Source: Nitrososphaeraceae archaeon
GTDB taxonomy: Archaea > Thermoproteota > Nitrososphaeria > Nitrososphaerales > Nitrososphaeraceae
Assembly (NCBI GenBank): GCA_021155845.1
Contig: JAJNBK010000027.1
Coordinates: 1-6,895 of the forward strand
Length of the DNA stretch: 6,895 bases
Direction of reading: 5' to 3'
Below, piece by piece: positions 5,875 to 6,895 of the stretch (within the stretch, counting starts at the first letter, position 1; each line of letters begins with the position of its first letter). Under the pieces are notes generated by a model. That model ran no database searches and was not told the DNA's origin. It saw only the letters and a list, made by a program, of their open reading frames with translations. A program made the translations under genes and the position numbers.

Positions 5875-6399
5875 TTGAGTATTTTAAAAACTATTGCTAT
5901 CAAACTCAAAGGTCATGATTGTGAAAAAATGGTTAAGAGAATTGGAAACGAAATATCTTTAACCCTTCCTACTGTAGATGTCGGAGCAGCAAAAATAAAC
6001 ATGGGATTGTTTTCTAACAAGATAATTGAACTTGTTAGAGCCTCTAATATTGCTATTGCGTTAGATAATTCTCAGTATTTGGTTTGCAGGGCTAAAAGCA
6101 GTACTAGTGATCGTGATTTAAAACTAAATTGTGAAAAGATTTATCTACAAATAGTACTGGCATTAACTCAACTGGAATCCATATTTGAAACAATAAAAGT
6201 AGATCCTAGTCCGGATATAAGAAAAGAACTTGTGGATTGGATAAAATATTGTAGTTCTTTAAACAAACATGCTATAGAAGCAGTTAGTCCTGGTACATCT
6301 GGAAAAGGGCCTGGTGATTATGAGATTGAAGATATTATGAAATATCAGAATATAACAGGAAATGAAATGGATGAAGCATTAAAGGAATTGGACGAATAA
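5875..6399 (+). CDS. Helical protein of unknown family, divergent from caspase
   Basis: I do not recognise this 174-residue protein. It is predicted soluble: no signal peptide and no transmembrane run. A short N-terminal segment (1-35) leads to amphipathic helices at about 44-75 ('NKIIELVRASNIAIALDNSQYLVC') and 80-107 ('LKLNCEKIYLQIVLALTQLESIF'), a third near 113-138, a Gly/Pro/Ser loop ('SPGTSGKGPGD', 138-148), and an acidic C-terminal helix. The all-helical make-up would suit an adaptor or death-fold-like interaction module, which is inference only. The start is TTG, the first start after an in-frame TAA at 5836, with a well-placed TATA box at 5844-5851. The gene is divergent from the caspase-TPR gene over a 108-bp spacer and has the same AT-rich base use, so the two may form one functional unit, for example a regulator or substrate with its protease. 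Confidence 0.75.
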   Translation: MSILKTIAIKLKGHDCEKMVKRIGNEISLTLPTVDVGAAKINMGLFSNKIIELVRASNIAIALDNSQYLVCRAKSSTSDRDLKLNCEKIYLQIVLALTQLESIFETIKVDPSPDIRKELVDWIKYCSSLNKHAIEAVSPGTSGKGPGDYEIEDIMKYQNITGNEMDEALKELDE

Positions 6400-6616
6400 G
6401 AAATTAAAAAGAAAAACAATAACCATAAATATTTTAGAATCGATTAAAAAATAGTAGTTAGTTTGTGGTAATGATCAAAAATTTTCGGCGCCGAAAAATT
6501 TGTTAAGTCCTTACAAATAATAGCGAACCTTGTTTTAATTGTTTTCATTCAGAGGTTTGTAAACTGTTTTAGACACAATATTTTTGGCTCATATTATGAG
6601 ACAATAAAAGTAGGAA
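6400..6616. other. Intergenic region with GC-core palindrome
   Basis: No gene is seen. It holds the 16-bp palindrome listed separately and CTCATA-T-TATGAG at 6588-6600, a second perfect inverted repeat. The A-rich run just after the stop at 6399 would be T-rich only on the opposite strand, so it is not an obvious terminator for the upstream gene. Confidence 0.5.
6482..6497. repeat. Perfect 16-bp palindrome TTTTCGGCGCCGAAAA
   Basis: The GC core CGGCGCCG is conspicuous in AT-rich DNA and is flanked by A/T runs. It lies 83 bases after the stop of the upstream gene. With no loop it would form a hairpin poorly, so a protein-binding site or an inverted-repeat remnant is as likely as a terminator. 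Confidence 0.7.
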
Positions 6617-6653
6617 GGGATTTGAACCTATTACTGCTGTTCATGGGATTATA
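6611..6653 (-). repeat. tRNA 3'-end-like repeat, copy 4
   Basis: GGGATTTGAACC at 6617-6628 followed by ATTACTGCTGTTCATGG (6630-6646) follows copy 3 closely, with one single-base deletion in the ATGTATA end. It shares with copy 1 a preceding AAAGTAGG. The T-loop is canonical on the minus strand, but the outer T-stem does not pair and no other tRNA arms are visible. Confidence 0.65.
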
Positions 6654-6777
6654 CCAGATTGCTAGAATAATCATTAGATTAATACTTATTCACTATAACT
6701 TCAAAGTGTAATCAAATCTAGTAGCGACATATAGTATCAAGTTATAAGAAAAGATAAAATCATCATTCACCTCAGGG

Positions 6778-6894
6778 TTAGACTGTTGGAATAGTTCCTC
6801 CATCAATCACATATTCCGTGTAGATAATATAGGAAGATCAGTTGGATACTAAGATACGATGACGATAACGTTGCTCACTTGTAGCAGCCATTAC
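6778..6894 (-). pseudogene. Decayed C-terminus of a short-chain dehydrogenase (SDR)
   Basis: Read on the minus strand to a TAA at 6778-6780, the last residues are 'SSYIIYTEYVIDGGTIPTV', which closely fits the end of classical SDR oxidoreductases ('SSYITGxxYVIDGG'), the NAD(P)-dependent Rossmann enzymes. Just before it 'ILVSN' is followed by an in-frame TGA (6836-6838) where SDRs usually have 'FLASD-E-SSYIT', and further upstream 'EQRYRHR' stands where 'PEEIANA'-like sequence is expected. The gene is therefore broken by a stop and by substitutions, including the Thr-Gly before the last strand. The remainder lies outside the right edge; a readthrough gene cannot be excluded but is unlikely. Confidence 0.65.
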
Positions 6895-6895
6895 A

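Noticed and set aside
5875..6399. Gasdermin-like pore protein beside the caspase
   Set aside because: Known prokaryotic gasdermins are longer and rich in beta strands; this protein is short and apparently all-helical, so caspase adjacency alone does not support it.

Overview
The window looks like accessory chromosomal DNA of an AT-rich archaeon, most likely a soil ammonia-oxidising archaeon (Nitrososphaerota, of the Nitrosocosmicus/Nitrososphaera kind). This is inferred from strong AT bias, TTG start codons, archaeal TATA boxes placed for leaderless transcripts, a secreted protein with an 'AYG|QQ'-like signal cleavage region and many N-glycosylation sequons, and intergenic fragments with an archaeal-type tRNA T-arm. 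No single marker gene proves the lineage.

Layout. (1) 2-964 (+): 3' part of a secreted alpha/beta hydrolase with a complete catalytic triad; its start lies left of the window. (2) 965-1523: mostly non-coding, with a 19-bp tandem duplication, a doubtful 69-codon ORF and a tRNA-3'-end-like repeat. (3) 1524-1910 (+): an NTF2-like/putative lumazine-binding-type protein, clearly richer in GC than its surroundings and with a bacterial-style Shine-Dalgarno, probably acquired by transfer. (4) 1911-2955: about 1 kb without a convincing gene. It holds two more tRNA-like repeats joined by a perfect 17-bp inverted repeat, a G-free stretch, and a decayed copy of the end of the next gene. (5) 2956-5766 (-): a 936-residue caspase-like (peptidase C14) protein with three TPRs, a long charged linker, one transmembrane helix and eight nearly identical TPRs in two super-repeats. 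(6) 5875-6399 (+): a 174-residue helical protein of unknown family, divergent from the caspase gene across a 108-bp spacer with TATA boxes on both strands. (7) 6400-6895: a GC-core palindrome, a fourth tRNA-like repeat, and the decayed C-terminal end of a short-chain dehydrogenase on the minus strand.

The most interesting unit is the divergent pair of membrane-anchored caspase-TPR protein and helical partner. The layout suggests a protease whose activity is controlled through TPR protein-protein contacts, possibly across the membrane, but its trigger and substrate cannot be read from the sequence. The TPR array is evolving visibly: 102-bp units were amplified, a 522-bp super-repeat was duplicated, and a third super-repeat lies eroded just past the present stop codon. 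The tRNA T-arm fragments, all in one orientation, together with decayed gene ends and a GC-rich newcomer gene, suggest a region of repeated integration and loss.
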